Origin: Alectoria sarmentosa
Lineage: Eukaryota; Ascomycota; Lecanoromycetes; Lecanorales; Parmeliaceae
DNA: 64,000 bases
Direction of reading: 5' to 3'
Assembly (NCBI GenBank): GCA_009733775.1
Contig: WOGZ01000140.1
Span: forward strand, 1-64,000
Shown here: one piece after another, positions 12,904-24,645 of the stretch
Numbering within the stretch: position 1 is the first letter of the stretch
Layout of the letters: the number at the start of each line of letters is the position of its first letter
The notes under the pieces: generated by a model
Databases searched by the model: none
Seen by the model: the letters and a program-made list of their open reading frames with translations, nothing else
Told to the model about the DNA's origin: nothing
Translations under genes and position numbers: made by a program

Positions 12904-14048
12904 ATGGCTTCGCATCCAGAGTTTGGCAAAGAGACCACGTCTGAGCAAGTTGTTGACGCTTTCGCCGAGAAAATACGAGGCAGATCAGGTATCTCATTAT
13001 ACCCTTTGCTCCTCGCACTTCACGAGAGTGACTGAATGCAGTGATCATTACCGGTATCAGTCCCAATGGCCTCGGCGAGGCTCGGCTATTGCATCCAAGA
13101 GCCCATCACTGCTGGTCCTCGCCGCCCGGTCCACCAGTAAAGCCGAGGCAGTATCCAAGCATTTAGGAGTAGATCTCCCTTTCGTAGACACACGACTCCT
13201 TTCCCTCAACCTATCTTCACAAAAGAGTGTGCGACAAGCCGCCATAGAGCTAAAATACATGACAAAAGCAGTCGATGTGCTGATAAACAATGCCGCAGAC
13301 GTGGCAGTATCTGAGAGAACTTTGTCAGAAGACGGGAAAGAGATACAGTTTGCAATCAACTACATGGGGTATTTCCTTTTCACAAACCTGACTATGAACA
13401 AACTCCCGCTTTCTGCCAATCAGATCACTCAGAGCGGTGCACGGATTGTCAACATTACTAGCGCTGGGCACGTCCTCTCACCCCTGCGATTTAGCCATCA
13501 TCGATTTAAGGGGGGACCGATCCCTCATGAAGAGCAGCCAAATACGGCCATGGCTTCACGAACGGGGATGCCTGAATTGGACCCACAGGGTAATTGCATA
13601 TTGCCAATCCGACACGGCAAATACGTTATTCACGACGGAGCTGGGGGGAAGCCTTTATGAACAAGGGCGTCTCATTTCAGCCCCTGGAGGTAACGGTGCA
13701 GGACTTGGACCTTCGATGCGCTTTATCTGCTAACGAGCTCCGCAGTGGTTGAAATAGAGCTTCAGCGTCGCATGCAAGGAATTCAGAAACCCGCACATGT
13801 TTTACAAACCTCCAAGCCAAGGCGTGGTAGCTGCATTTGAGCCTAAACTGAAAAGTAGCGTCCCAGTCGCATTTCTCTCCAAATCCATGCTCATGTATCG
13901 TGGATCAGTCAGGAGCGTTCCTCGATGGCTGTCAGATTGCTACCGCAGCCGAAGATGCAGCAGACAAGGAGGCCGCTGCGAAGCTGTGGGCTCTGGGGAG
14001 AATCTTGTGGGCGACAACTTCACTTTCAATCAGACCTTGGAAACATGA
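12904..14048 (+). pseudogene. Frameshifted short-chain dehydrogenase/reductase
   Basis: This is a relic of an NAD(P)-dependent short-chain dehydrogenase (retinol-dehydrogenase-like, extended fungal type). The start MASHPEFGKETTSEQVV at 12904 is joined by an intron (12989-13041) to IITGISPNGLGEA, the cofactor-binding glycine loop. A frameshift then leads to LLVLAARSTSKAEAVSKHLG, VDVLINNAA (the conserved NNAG position) and ARIVNITSAGHVLSP (the catalytic Ser region). Another shift, near 13595, precedes QSDTANTLFTTEL, where the YxxxK motif should be but the Tyr and Lys are lost. A further shift separates the C-terminal part, with GAFLDGCQIA and AAAKLWAL at about 13915-14000. Three or more frame breaks plus a lost catalytic motif mean a dead gene unless the assembly is faulty. 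Confidence 0.8.
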
Positions 14049-14400
14049 CTGTGTCAAAAGTAGCTTAGGAAGAGGACAACCTGTAGGGATTCGCACAAGA
14101 CTGCTGTATTATCGTCAGCCAAATTTCCACAGTAGTATCTTGGTCGCTTCATTCGATCACTCTGACGATAGCTGTATCTCCAAAAATCTCCCCTTTTGCA
14201 TGTCAGCGATTGGGGTATACGTTGAGGAAAGGGCCGTCAATCTCTGCGATCATTCAATTCGTGTGCTTAGACGAGTCAGCCATGATGGATGGTGACAGAC
14301 GTAGTCAGGTTGCTCCAAATCGCCTTGTCCATTGATAGACGACAAGGTCATGTCTTCCTCGTCCTTGCACTTCCGACCCTTCCGCCAGACTTTGCTGCTC

Positions 14401-14976
14401 CTATTTGCCGGTCCACATTCTCCTCAATGCATCCTCTTGCAAATCCACCCACAGTTTTCTCATCCCGTCCAGCCCGACAACCTCCTTTTGCTTCCTCCTC
14501 TCTCCCCATCCACTGCCATAGACCACGGTGTCATCCTCAACTACCATGCCCTCTCCAATTTCCACCCCTGCACACACTTTGCTATTCGAGCCGACGACCG
14601 CCCCTTTGCCAATCTTAGCTCCAGCCTCGATGATTGTGTAAGCCCCTATGGATGCACCTTCGACAACGGCACAGGTTTCGATGAGGACACCCGATGAGAT
14701 CGTCACTCCTTTTGCTTCTCCTTCATTCCGAGGGGGACTGAGGAGGCCGATGGAGGCACGCTCGCTGATGATGCAACCTTCGCCTACGCCTACGGGCCCG
14801 TAGGTTGACGTGAGACGAGCGCGGAGCTGCACAATGGATTTGGATCCGAGTGTGATCACGTGAGTGCCAGCGCAAGAGGCGGATGCGGAGATTAAGGTCG
14901 TCGAAGTACTATTTAGAAGGGGTGCCAGCGGCTTGGATGTAGAGGAGCGATTTGCATGGTTCAGTCGAGCTGCCAT
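14401..14976 (-). CDS. Dynactin subunit 6 (p27), left-handed beta-helix
   Basis: The gene is a single exon of 191 aa, the usual length for dynactin p27. This subunit sits in the pointed-end complex of dynactin, the activator of cytoplasmic dynein. The chain has hexapeptide-repeat strands forming a left-handed beta helix: LTSTYGPVGVGEGCIISE, ASIGL, SGVLIETCAVVEGASIG, IEAGAKIGKGAVVGSNSKV and ending with DTVVYGSGWGERR, the family's TVVYG motif. The start chosen is the ATG at 14976 (MAARLNHAN); the open frame extends upstream but only through a TTG. It is on the same strand as MLP1, 328 bp downstream of its stop, and convergent with the broken dehydrogenase. Confidence 0.85.
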   Translation of the reverse strand: MAARLNHANRSSTSKPLAPLLNSTSTTLISASASCAGTHVITLGSKSIVQLRARLTSTYGPVGVGEGCIISERASIGLLSPPRNEGEAKGVTISSGVLIETCAVVEGASIGAYTIIEAGAKIGKGAVVGSNSKVCAGVEIGEGMVVEDDTVVYGSGWGERRKQKEVVGLDGMRKLWVDLQEDALRRMWTGK

Positions 14977-15304
14977 GCTTGGTGTAATGTCACTAGACCG
15001 ACGAGGCAGACCAGTTTGCGAGGACAACAATCTTTCTTAAGATTCACTTTCATGTTGTCTTCACTTCATCCTACGAAACGGACATTGTCCTCACAAATCG
15101 TGCCTATCATTTACGTACGTAGTATCTGGAGCATGCCAAAGGCTCCTGTTGACGAAGTAAAGCGGCCACGTAAAATTTCATACAGTTGACGCTAGAGCAG
15201 GCCTGCCACCTTTTTTTCTACGAGAGATGCCGCTGCAAAAGCAATATTGCTCCCCGCAGATCCTGTGCCATGTACGGTATCTCGGATGCATCCACGCTCT
15301 TTGC

Positions 15305-18300
15305 TCACGCCGGACCGCCACCACCTCTTATTCTCTTCCCATTACCTGCGTCACCTCCCTCCTGGCCGTCATCCCTCGGCCTCTTGTTGCCAGGTATAAA
15401 CTGCCGAGCCCCAGCATTTGGCCCAGCACTAGTTGGACTTGCTTTACCTAGTTGCTGCCCTTGCGGTCGACTAGTCTCGAGGATTTGTGGGCTTCCTTGA
15501 CCAACGGCCGACCCTCTTCCCCTCAAAATTGGGTTGCCACGCATTGAACCTCCTCTAGCTACTGGGAGGCCAGACTGCTGCAGGCCTCTGAGTGCGCCCG
15601 GTCCGGTGCCTGCATTTGGGTGGTGATTCGTGGCACCTTGAGCTGGCCTTTGGGGAGCATTCGATCCTGGCTGAGGAGACACCACCACTGCCGGCTGAGG
15701 CGGACGCTGAGTATTGCTCGATTGCGGCTGGGCCAGTGAAGGTCGGTCTGCAGGACTCTGTCGTCCGCTTGGCGCCGCGGCTTGAGGGCCGCCAATGGCT
15801 GGTGTTGGCCGCCCAAAGGTAGTAACGCCCGATGGTTGCCCTTGTGAATTCATCATGCCTTGCTGTGCTGGACTCTGTCGTCTACTCGCAGCCGAGGCTG
15901 GCGTTGGCCGCCCAAAGATTGGAACGCCGGAAGATTGCCCTGGTACATTGGTCGGTCCTTGCTGCGCAGGTTTCTGGAGTGTTGGCGTTGGTTGTCCGAA
16001 AGTCGACGTTAGGTGCGCGTTCTGTGCCTTATTGGTATCTTGTTGAGGCTGTTGGGGTTGTTGGGGGGTGACCGGTGGTGGTTTAGCATCCTTCGCAACA
16101 AGCCAGACTTCCGCAACCGGCTTCAGCGGCGTATCTTGAGCTGCCTTTTGAATGATATCAACTCTAAATTGTAGGACCTTGGCTTTATTGTTTGCCATGT
16201 TGATCTGTACGGCGCTCTTTTTCCCTTCCATTAGCACTGCATGCTCCTTCGCGGTGTTTGCTTTATTCTGAATTTCTGTCATTCGTTCGGTCATGGCCTT
16301 TTCATGATCTTGGTTCAGCTGAGTAGAAAGTTCGTCTTTGGCTTTATTGACATGGATGCCAATATTTTTCTTGACGATGCTTCGAACAATTTCGTTTGAC
16401 TGGATCAAAGCTCTGGCTTCATCTTCGGAAGGCTGCCACGAACCGCGAGGAGTCTGACCCTCGTCTTTGACACTCGGATCGCCATTGGTGGTGTGCGTAG
16501 CTCGATGCTCCTTTTCCCATTCGTCTCTGAGCTTGGCAAATTTGGAGTCCGCACTTCTTCGAAGTTCTTCAATCTCATCTTTATGCCTGACCTGAAGCCT
16601 ACTCATTTCTTGCCCATGGTCTGTTGTGATAGCTTGTAAAGCTTGTTCGTGTTCGGCTGTTAGGCTTTGCCGGAGCTGAAATTTGCCATCGGTCAATTTC
16701 TTACTCAGTTGAGTTTTCATCATATTCGTTCGTTTCTCCAATGTCTCGTCGTTTTGTCTAACTCGCTCATTATGTCGGGACTCTAGCTCAACACGGACTG
16801 CCTCGACGTGCTCAGCGACTTGTTCTGCTACGGTTTTGGATCCACTTTCGATTGGAGCAGTAGTCACAGCTGCGTTAATAGATGCATTTGTGCGAAGGTC
16901 CTCGGTGTCTTGCTGAGCTTGAGCAAGATCAGCACGCAGACAAGTCATGTGGGCCTCTACTTCATTATTTGCAGCAACTGCTTGCTGTTGATGAATCCTT
17001 AGCTGGGCCGCTTCATTGGCAGATGCGTCGATGCTCTCCTGCATTTCTTTCTAGATTATGGTCAGCATTTCGTCAATAATATTCGGATAATTCAGGACTG
17101 ACTATTTGCAGCTCGAGTTCGGCCATCCTTGACCTTGACGTATCCAATTCGCCTTGGATGTTGGCTAAGTCTGATGCTGCTTCATTGGCCCGCATCTCCG
17201 CCGTGGTCAGCTTCTCCTGCAGGTCCAGTAAGTCCGGCTTGGAGGTCACCCCTTCTTCGACTTGGCCTTCCTCACTTCCGTCCTGTGCATCTGAATTGAC
17301 TGTTTTGTTCTGTACAGTGGCCTTTTCGACGGCGGCATCTCTCTCCGCTCTAGTCATTTCAAGTTCGGCTTGTAACCCTGGAAGAGCTGCAACCCGACGC
17401 TCAAAGCCTTCCTTCTCGGTCACAGCTGTTTGCAAAGCTGTGTCCTTTTCCTTTATTCTTTCGCTCAATTGTCTCGATCTTGCCTTGTACTGTTCGGCAA
17501 GCTTCGCTCGCATTGTCTCGATCTTTTCATTGCTTTGCTCCTGAACCTGAGTCATCTGGTCAGAGGCTTTGTCGACTTGATCCTGCAAGCCCATCTTTGC
17601 TGTTACCAACTCATCGCGCTCAGCCTCTAGCGCCTTGAGCTGCTCCTTCAAAGCTTCCAACTCTGCAGGATCAACTCGGTCGTACTTTTGGAGGACGTTC
17701 TGAGCCCGTTGCTGCCAGCGGTCGGAGTTCTCTTTGAGAAGCTTCATCTCGCCGTCTTGAGTCTCACGTTCGTTCTTGAATTCCAATATCTCTGCCTGCA
17801 AAGGCTCGATCTGAGCTTTGAGTTCATCGACTTCTTTCGCCCGTGCGGCCAGTGCACTTTGCGCTTGACGAGTCTCCGCGCGTAATGTTACGCTAGACTC
17901 ACGGAATGTGTTCAATTCGTTGATTGTGTCCACCAATTTGTGATGATCGAGATTCGAACGCTCATTGTCGGCCTCGAATCTTCTTTGCTGATTAAGTCTC
18001 ATACGAGTGTCGTCCAGCTGTGACTGAATGTAGTCGAGCTGCTGCTTCAACCTCTTTCCTTCTTGGGCAGACAATTCGAGTTGGACATCAACAATCTCTT
18101 TCTCGCGGCGCAAATATTTGATGACCTCTTGTAGATTGTCCAAACCGGATGCTGGAACATCCTTACTTGCGCCCTCCTTCAAACTAGTTATATGAGCAGA
18201 GAAGGTCTCGATTTGTTGATGTAGGTGGTGGTTCTGAGCTATTAGATTTTCCCGCCCTGTCTTGAGTTTTGCTAGTTCTCCCTCATACCTCTCTCGCGAA

Positions 18301-21300
18301 TCTGTCCAACTGTCTTCGCTCTGGCTGAGGCTTTTACGGGCAGATTCTGCATCAGTCTTCAAAGCTTTCATGTCTAATTTCAGCTCGTTGTGATCCGATC
18401 GGACCTTTTGCAATAACTTTGCGGCATCCGCATGCTTGACTAGCTCATTCTCGTAATTCTGTTGAGCTTGCTGAGCGATGTCCGCCTGGACCTTAAGATC
18501 CTCTTGATAAAATTGGGCTGCAGCCGCATGACGATCGTCTTGATCCTTTAATTGCGCAAGCTCCGATTCGAAACCCTTTTTTTGCTCCTCCAGACGTCGC
18601 CCGTTTTCTGCTTGTTCATTGCGAAGGTCTGAGAGCTCCGAGTTGGTGGATGCAAGTTCGGAGCTGGTGTCTTCAATTCTGTGCTCAATTTCTTTGATCT
18701 TAGACTCTTTCTCTTCAATGAGCTTGTCTGTTTCTTGCCGATACAAGTCCTGTGTCTCGTTTAGACTGAGTAGCTCCTCTTCTGAAGCTTGACTGATTGC
18801 TTTGTATTGTTCGGCCTGACCTTTGACATTTTCAAGCTCACTTCGAGCTAGGTCAAGGTCACGTTTGAGCTCCGAGACCTGAACTCTTAGTTCCTGTTCC
18901 TTGCTCAAATTCGAGTCTTCACCGTCGAGAGATTGGTTTTGGGAAAGTTCGCCGTCGTTGGCATCCGGGCGTCCTGAAGGTGTTGGTTGTAATACATTGA
19001 CACGTTCTTCTGCGCTCTGAAGCTCAACTGTTAAGTCATCCACCCTAGTCGAAAGATGGTCTCGGGTCGTCTTAGCCGCGACGAGCTCTTCGCGAGTACT
19101 ACTAAGGCTGGAGACGAGATCATCGATTCTCTTCTGACTCTGCTCATGGTCATATTCGCGCCGTTGAGCAGATCTCTTAGTTTCTTCCACTTCCTCGGAA
19201 AGCTTGTTCTTCGTTGCTTGCAGTTCTTTCTCGAAATTGTCAGCCTGGGTTTGGAGTCTTCGACGAGATTCCCTGTCCAAGTGCTCTCGTTCATTTAAAA
19301 GGTTCTGCAAATTAGCGTTGAGAGCATTCAGCCGACCACGCTCGTTCAAAAGGCTCTCGTTGTCCTCAGTGATTCTCTTCTCGATTGTTTTCCAGAAATC
19401 CTTCTCCGCTTTTAGATTGGCTGTTTCATTGCGCATGCTGTCTGCAAGACCTTTGGCTTCCACTATTTCTTCAGCAACTTGTTGAACCCGCAGATCTTGC
19501 TTAGCGGCGCTGTCTGATAACGCTTGCGATCTCTTTTGCAGTTCTGTATTCTCATTCTTGAGCATCAGGTAGTTGCCTTGAAGCATCTCGTACCTTTCAT
19601 GGGCAAGTGTAACCTGGCTGCTATTTCGTATCACCTCGCTTCGAAGTTCGCCGTTGACCTTTGAAATGCCATCCACTTGCTCCTTCAATGTTGAACGGTC
19701 TGTCGCAGCCTCATTCCGATAAGCATCGAAGTGCGCTTGTATATCTTTGTACAATTTTGCGTAGTCCGCTAAGTCTCTTGTGGTTGGTGAATCTTCGATG
19801 CTGTTCATGAGACCAGCTGGCGTTGGAGTTTTGGGCGGTACATCTTCACTGACAGACTCACCAAACAATGAAGTGGCGTCGGTGCCGGAAGGTAGTTGGC
19901 CCCGGTGAGAGAGCATACGTCTGAACATATCACGCTCGCGAATGTAGCTTGAAGACTGAGTCATCAGAGACTTTATCTCATCTTTGCAGCGTTCGTATTT
20001 CTGCTGAAGGTCATCCCAGTCTCGAGTTCTCTCTGACTGCTTTTGAACGGCCTCCTCGTGCTCCATTCGCTCGCCAATTTCTCGGGTGATCCTGAGTAGA
20101 TTTGCGTTCTGTTCTTGAAGTTCGCTGACGTTCCTAAATGTGACGAGGTTCTCACTAATAAGACGATCAGTTGCAGTCGTGCCCTCTATCGCTTCCCCTT
20201 CAGCGTGCCCTTGCGCCAGGCGCTCTAGATGTGCTCGGCCATCCGCACCAAGGTCATCAAGGCCATGATCACGTAGATGGACTTCCATTAGGAAGACCTT
20301 GACCTGAGAGCTGAGATCGCGAAGCTGCTGTCGGAGTACTTCGCCTTCTTTGACTTTAGCTTCTAGATGGCCTTCCCATTTCTTAGCTCCTTTAAGAGCC
20401 TGATCCCGTTCCTTGCCGATTATTTCTACCAAAGAAGACATCTCAGCAACTTCTGATTCTAAGCGGATGTGGTCTGCACGTAGCTCCTCGATCTCTGGCT
20501 GCTCCGTTTCTAAGTCTTGTACCATATCGTCGAGTGTCGAGGTAAGCTTCTCACTACGTCGTTTCTCCACCTCGAGTTCGCTCTTCAGGTCATTGTAATT
20601 GCTGTAAATCTGGGTGATGCTGAGACCTCCCTTAAAGCGCGAGGGACTGGGTGAAAATGTGGGCACGGAAATACCGCGAAGAGGTGTACTAGGTCCATAA
20701 CCGTTGGTGCCCTGATGAGAGGCATTGTGTGTTGATACTTGGCTTTGCAGTGTCGATAGGTCAGCCTGGAGTTGCTCAACCTGAACCTCGAGCTCCGCAA
20801 TCTTCGCATCCGCACCTTCTCTTTCCCTATGCTCGGTTTCAAGCTCGGCACCGAGTCTACCGAGCTGCTCAGATGCATCTTCTTTAGCACATTCTAGCTG
20901 GGCAAAGAGATCCTGCTGCCGTTGTCGATCCGTGTTGGAGGAATTCCTGGTCAGCTCAGTAAGGCGATTCGCCGCGTCTAGCTCAACTCGGAAAGACTCG
21001 TCCCTCTTGGCGGCATCTTGTTGCAACTGTTGAATGCGGGTGAAGGAGTCATCAGCTTTCTGACTGAGCTCGTCAAGTCTTCTGCGTAAAGTCGTCTCGG
21101 TGCGATTTGCGGCGTCGATTATGTTCGTGGCTTCATCAAATTGACGCTGTAGCTCGGCAATACGCACACTCTTCTCCTTGCGGTACTTGGTGTACTCCCC
21201 GGACTTGGTTTTCAATTCTTTGTCCAGCCAATCGTTATTTCTCTTTAGCGATTCAACTTCCTGCTGGAGACCTTGCTCGTGAAACCTTACGCTAGTGGAA

Positions 21301-21901
21301 GCAGCACTGGCTGATTGTACTGACTGTTCCAGGTTTGAGACTTCACGTCGAAGCTCCACCGTTTTCTGGTGCTGAGCATTAAGCTCTTGGGCCAGGTTGT
21401 CATGAGCTGTTGTTTTGGATTCAAGAAGCGAGAGAGTATCCCGATTCAAAGACTCCAGTGACGTAATTCGAGTCCTCAAAGAAGACAGTTCAGAAGTCGT
21501 GGTAGAGGTGGAGGTTCGCAGATTCTCAAGCTCAGTCTCCACCGACGCCCTCGCCGTTTCTGGCAAAGAAATTAGCTCACTGAATCGGCACTACCTGGAT
21601 ATCGCCTACCCTCTGCTTGAAGTTTGTGCCTTAGATCCGTGGCCTCCTTGAGGCCCTTGTCGATTGAGCCTTTCAGAACCCGGCTCTTGGTTTCGCCTCC
21701 CCGCACCGCATTTTCCAGTTCCACGCCCAACTTGAGTCTCTCAGACGCGAGGTCATTGTACTCATGTGCTTTAGCAGATATATTTTCCAAAAGTGTGCGG
21801 ACAAGTTCAGCAGTAGGTGCATCGAGTAGTGTGTCGATTGATTGCTTTGGTAAAGAACAGAAGGACGAAAGCTGGGCGACGTCCATTTGCGCGACCGCCA
21901 T
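15305..21901 (-). CDS. mlp1: Nuclear pore basket protein MLP1/TPR
   Basis: MLP1/TPR is the long coiled-coil filament of the nuclear basket, tethering mRNA surveillance and chromatin factors at the pore. Three exons (21901-21610, 21559-17103, 17050-15305) with introns of 50 and 52 bp give 2164 aa, normal for the family; phases close exactly. Residues from about 50 to 1780 are almost continuous heptad-rich coiled coil, with long runs of E/K/Q/L and few prolines. The last about 380 residues are low-complexity, rich in P, Q, G, N and S, and contain three related segments (TSTFGQPTPTL, GVPIFGRPTPA, GVTTFGRPTPA) and a basic end (NKRPRDDG, NGKRIRGGGG). The start MAVAQMDVAQLSSF is an ATG. It shares a 449-bp divergent promoter region with the TFIIE-beta gene. 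Confidence 0.92.
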
Positions 21902-22350
21902 CGTGACAATCGATATGCAAGATCAATCTCGTTAACGTGGTCGTGCCATGGTTCGAGATGTTGGTTCACGTTACGAAAGTGAAGGTGATTTGAAAGGAAT
22001 ATAGGCCTCCTCAGACCGAATTTAGAGACCGTCGTCTTTATACGCTGTTGAGACTCCGCGTAGACATCCAGACATAGTGTGTGTCGAAAAGGGTCGGAAA
22101 AGTGAACTTGGTGGAATACGAAGCCGTGTTCTTTGTGTTGATTTCAGTACTTCACTTTCGCATCTTTGACCAGACAAAGCCGGCTAGCCTAGCTTAGCGC
22201 GTCTAGGCGCGCTAGCTGGTGACACCTTACAATGAGTCAGTCTTTTTTCCATGTCACCTCTCATTCTATATCGTTTACTCAATATATCGATCCTCCTCGA
22301 AAGGTAGCCCGGAAAGCCCGCTTGGCCTGCGGGCTATCCATCTACCAGCC
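21902..22350. promoter_or_regulatory. Divergent intergenic region between MLP1 and TFIIE-beta
   Basis: These 449 bases separate two head-to-head start codons and so must hold both promoters. A palindrome-like GCTAGCCTAGCTTAGCGCG / GCGCGCTAGC patch lies at about 22181-22215. No known factor site can be assigned by eye. Confidence 0.5.
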
Positions 22351-23220
22351 ATGTCGTACCTCGACAAACAATTCAGCGCTTTCAAGTCCAATCTCACCTC
22401 GTCCTCCCATAAGCTCTCAAATAAACGTACAGCTGCCGCCGCCGCAAGCTCTACCCCATTGCCTGCGCCATCGCAAACCTCAATAACCATCAAACCCGAT
22501 CTTAAACGTAAGCGGGTGGAGCAGGCCAACACGGTCTTCTCGCAACCAAAAGATACAGGTACCGGGTCCCATATCATAACTCAGGTCACCTATGCACTTG
22601 AGAAGCTCAAGGAAAAGGATGTCCTATGGACGTGGCAAAGGTTGTGCGAGTATTTGTCTTTGCATGGCCGAGAGAAAGGGTATGGGCAGGCTTTGAAGAA
22701 AATATTGATGCGCCATGATAAGGTGAATTACAAGAAAGTTGATGGCAAAGAGAAGGACGAGTTCTCTTTTCGGCCAATTCACAACATCCGGTCTCCCGAC
22801 GAATTGCTAGGATATCTACAATCTCAGCCTACCGCTCAGGCCCTCAGCGTTAAGGATCTGAAGGACGGATGGCAGGGTGCATTAGATGCTATAGACAATC
22901 TTGAGAAGCAGGGCAAGCTTGCCGTGACTCGGCACAAGAAAGACGACAGCGCCCGATTCGTATGGCCGAATGATCCATCGCTATTCTTCTCGATCGATCA
23001 GGAGTTCAAATCAATGTGGCAAAAGATCAAATTGCCCGAGCCGGGAGCACTGGCAGATGAGCTGGAACGCGAAGGCTTAACGCCTGCGAACAAAAGCCGC
23101 TCTGTCAAAGCGAAGCCAGTAAAGCAAGAGAGCAAGACGAAGAGAGCTAGGAAGGGTGGGAAGACGACAAATACTCACATGGCGGGCGTGTTGCGAGATT
23201 ACTCGCATCTCAAAAAATGA
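22351..23220 (+). CDS. tfa2: Transcription initiation factor IIE subunit beta
   Basis: TFIIE-beta pairs with TFIIE-alpha in the RNA polymerase II pre-initiation complex, helping recruit TFIIH. It is a single exon of 289 aa starting MSYLDKQFSAFKSNL, the usual fungal N-terminus; the frame stays open upstream to 22219, but the inner ATG matches the family. Residues about 70-150 form the winged-helix core (ALEKLKEKD, WTWQRLCEYL, KKILMRHDKVNYKK, FSFRPIHNIRSPDELLGYL). A second winged-helix part follows (LKDGWQGALDAIDNLEKQGK, RFVWPNDPSLFFSID). The C-terminus is a basic tail rich in K and R (KAKPVKQESKTKRARKGGK), as expected for this DNA-contacting subunit. Confidence 0.93.
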   Translation: MSYLDKQFSAFKSNLTSSSHKLSNKRTAAAAASSTPLPAPSQTSITIKPDLKRKRVEQANTVFSQPKDTGTGSHIITQVTYALEKLKEKDVLWTWQRLCEYLSLHGREKGYGQALKKILMRHDKVNYKKVDGKEKDEFSFRPIHNIRSPDELLGYLQSQPTAQALSVKDLKDGWQGALDAIDNLEKQGKLAVTRHKKDDSARFVWPNDPSLFFSIDQEFKSMWQKIKLPEPGALADELEREGLTPANKSRSVKAKPVKQESKTKRARKGGKTTNTHMAGVLRDYSHLKK

Positions 23221-23384
23221 TGAATCGTGCGTGTGCTTTGGTAGCAAGGTGTCCGGCGCTGGGCAGGCATCCATGATTCCAGCTTTGAAAATAATGCGAA
23301 TTCGGACCGAGACGACGATACCCCAAGAATAGATAAATGGAAGCCATACACTGCGTTACATTTCGTAGCCCATTGTTCGCAATA

Positions 23385-24242
23385 TCATTCTCGCTGTGGA
23401 TCTTTACGCACACCAAAGAAGTAGTTCCCCCACTTCTCCCCACTTGTCACGGTCCTCCATCCTATTGCGGGCACATAAATGCACCCTTGGCTTTTCAGTC
23501 CCCCATCTTTCCCCCATCCGTTCTGTGCGCGAAAGAACTTCCTCAACTCCTGCTCGTTGATGTACTTGCTCCAATCATGCGTTCCTCTCGGAACCAACCT
23601 CACCACCTCCTCCGCCACGACGTTAGTCGTCAGCCAACTCGTCCATGTCCTCGCGATTGTGCTGAGTATCAGCCATCCACCAGGTTTGACGAATGGTAGA
23701 CAAGAGCTCAAAAAAGGTGCAGGCCAGTTGATATGCTCGATGACTTCAAATAGACTAACGATGTCAAACTGTTCTTCCGGTATTCGAGGGACTGGCAAAT
23801 CCTCGACAGCTTTATTCTGATATTCCAGCCGTCCTGGCTCAAGAAGGAGAGGGTCTTGGCGTGCGTGGGCTTTCGCGATTGAAATTACTTCTTTGCTTGG
23901 GTCAATACCCACCACACTCTTTGTCCACGGAAGTCGAGCAGCACTTTCGGCGAATATGCCGCCACCACAGCCGACGTCGAGATAGCACCTATATTTCGAA
24001 GGAGTCGGGTCTGGCTGAGATTCAAGGCAAGAGGAGATGAAATCATGACGGAGAGGATTCATTTGATGAAGGAGACCAGATGAGCCGTAGGGATCCCACC
24101 ATGTCGAGGCTAGGCTGTCGAAATGCGAGACTTCTCCTGCATTTACTGAAGAGCTTCGAGAGCTTTGAGAGCTTAAGCGACGTTGGATGGGTATTTGGAG
24201 AAGTCTTGAGAGTATAAGTGGGGTTGTAAGTCGAATGGCCAT
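23385..24242 (-). CDS. coq3: Ubiquinone biosynthesis O-methyltransferase COQ3, mitochondrial
   Basis: COQ3 carries out both O-methylations of the coenzyme Q head group using S-adenosylmethionine, on the matrix face of the inner membrane. It is a single exon of 285 aa starting MAIRLTTPLILSRL; the frame extends 15 bases further only to a TTG. The first 35 residues are basic and hydroxylated, a mitochondrial presequence. Then come FDSLASTWWDPYGSS and LHQMNPLRHDF, both family hallmarks. The SAM-binding motif is YLDVGCGGGIFAESAARL. Next are VVGIDPSKEVISIA, FDIVSLFEVIEHI and the C-terminal WSKYINEQELRKFF. It is divergent from the mitochondrial Phe-tRNA synthetase, with 403 bp between start codons. 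Confidence 0.94.
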   Translation of the reverse strand: MAIRLTTPLILSRLLQIPIQRRLSSQSSRSSSVNAGEVSHFDSLASTWWDPYGSSGLLHQMNPLRHDFISSCLESQPDPTPSKYRCYLDVGCGGGIFAESAARLPWTKSVVGIDPSKEVISIAKAHARQDPLLLEPGRLEYQNKAVEDLPVPRIPEEQFDIVSLFEVIEHINWPAPFLSSCLPFVKPGGWLILSTIARTWTSWLTTNVVAEEVVRLVPRGTHDWSKYINEQELRKFFRAQNGWGKDGGLKSQGCIYVPAIGWRTVTSGEKWGNYFFGVRKDPQRE

Positions 24243-24645
24243 GAATGATCTGTGCAATGAACTTGTATCAGCTTTATTCGGTCGGCGATTATGTCAAATA
24301 GTTGAAGACGAGGACTAACAAGTCAAGGATCATGTGTGGTAGAGAAACAACAGAAGGTCTCTTGCTCTAGCTTAGATATGCAGTCCATGCTATCCACAGC
24401 ATTCGCGAGCTTGCGGTAAAGGACTTCAAAGAATGAATATGAAGCAATTTATTCCCCAGCGTAGCAGGCAGGATACCAGGACAGTGATCCGATATCTGGA
24501 ACAACCAATTCGTTTTGGTAGTTCAGACTTCAGGCAAATGCAGATCGTAATTCGCCGATTCTGGCGCGATACCCGCGCGTGTAAATGTCTGTTCAGGAAG
24601 TATTTTTCTGGCTCTAAAATTAAAGTATGGACAAGTCTCGACGGT

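Noticed and set aside
24433..24645. N-terminal extension of the mitochondrial Phe-tRNA synthetase frame
   Set aside because: The frame is open to 24433, but the ATG at 24646 gives a normal-length presequence; the longer form would add about 71 unusual residues.
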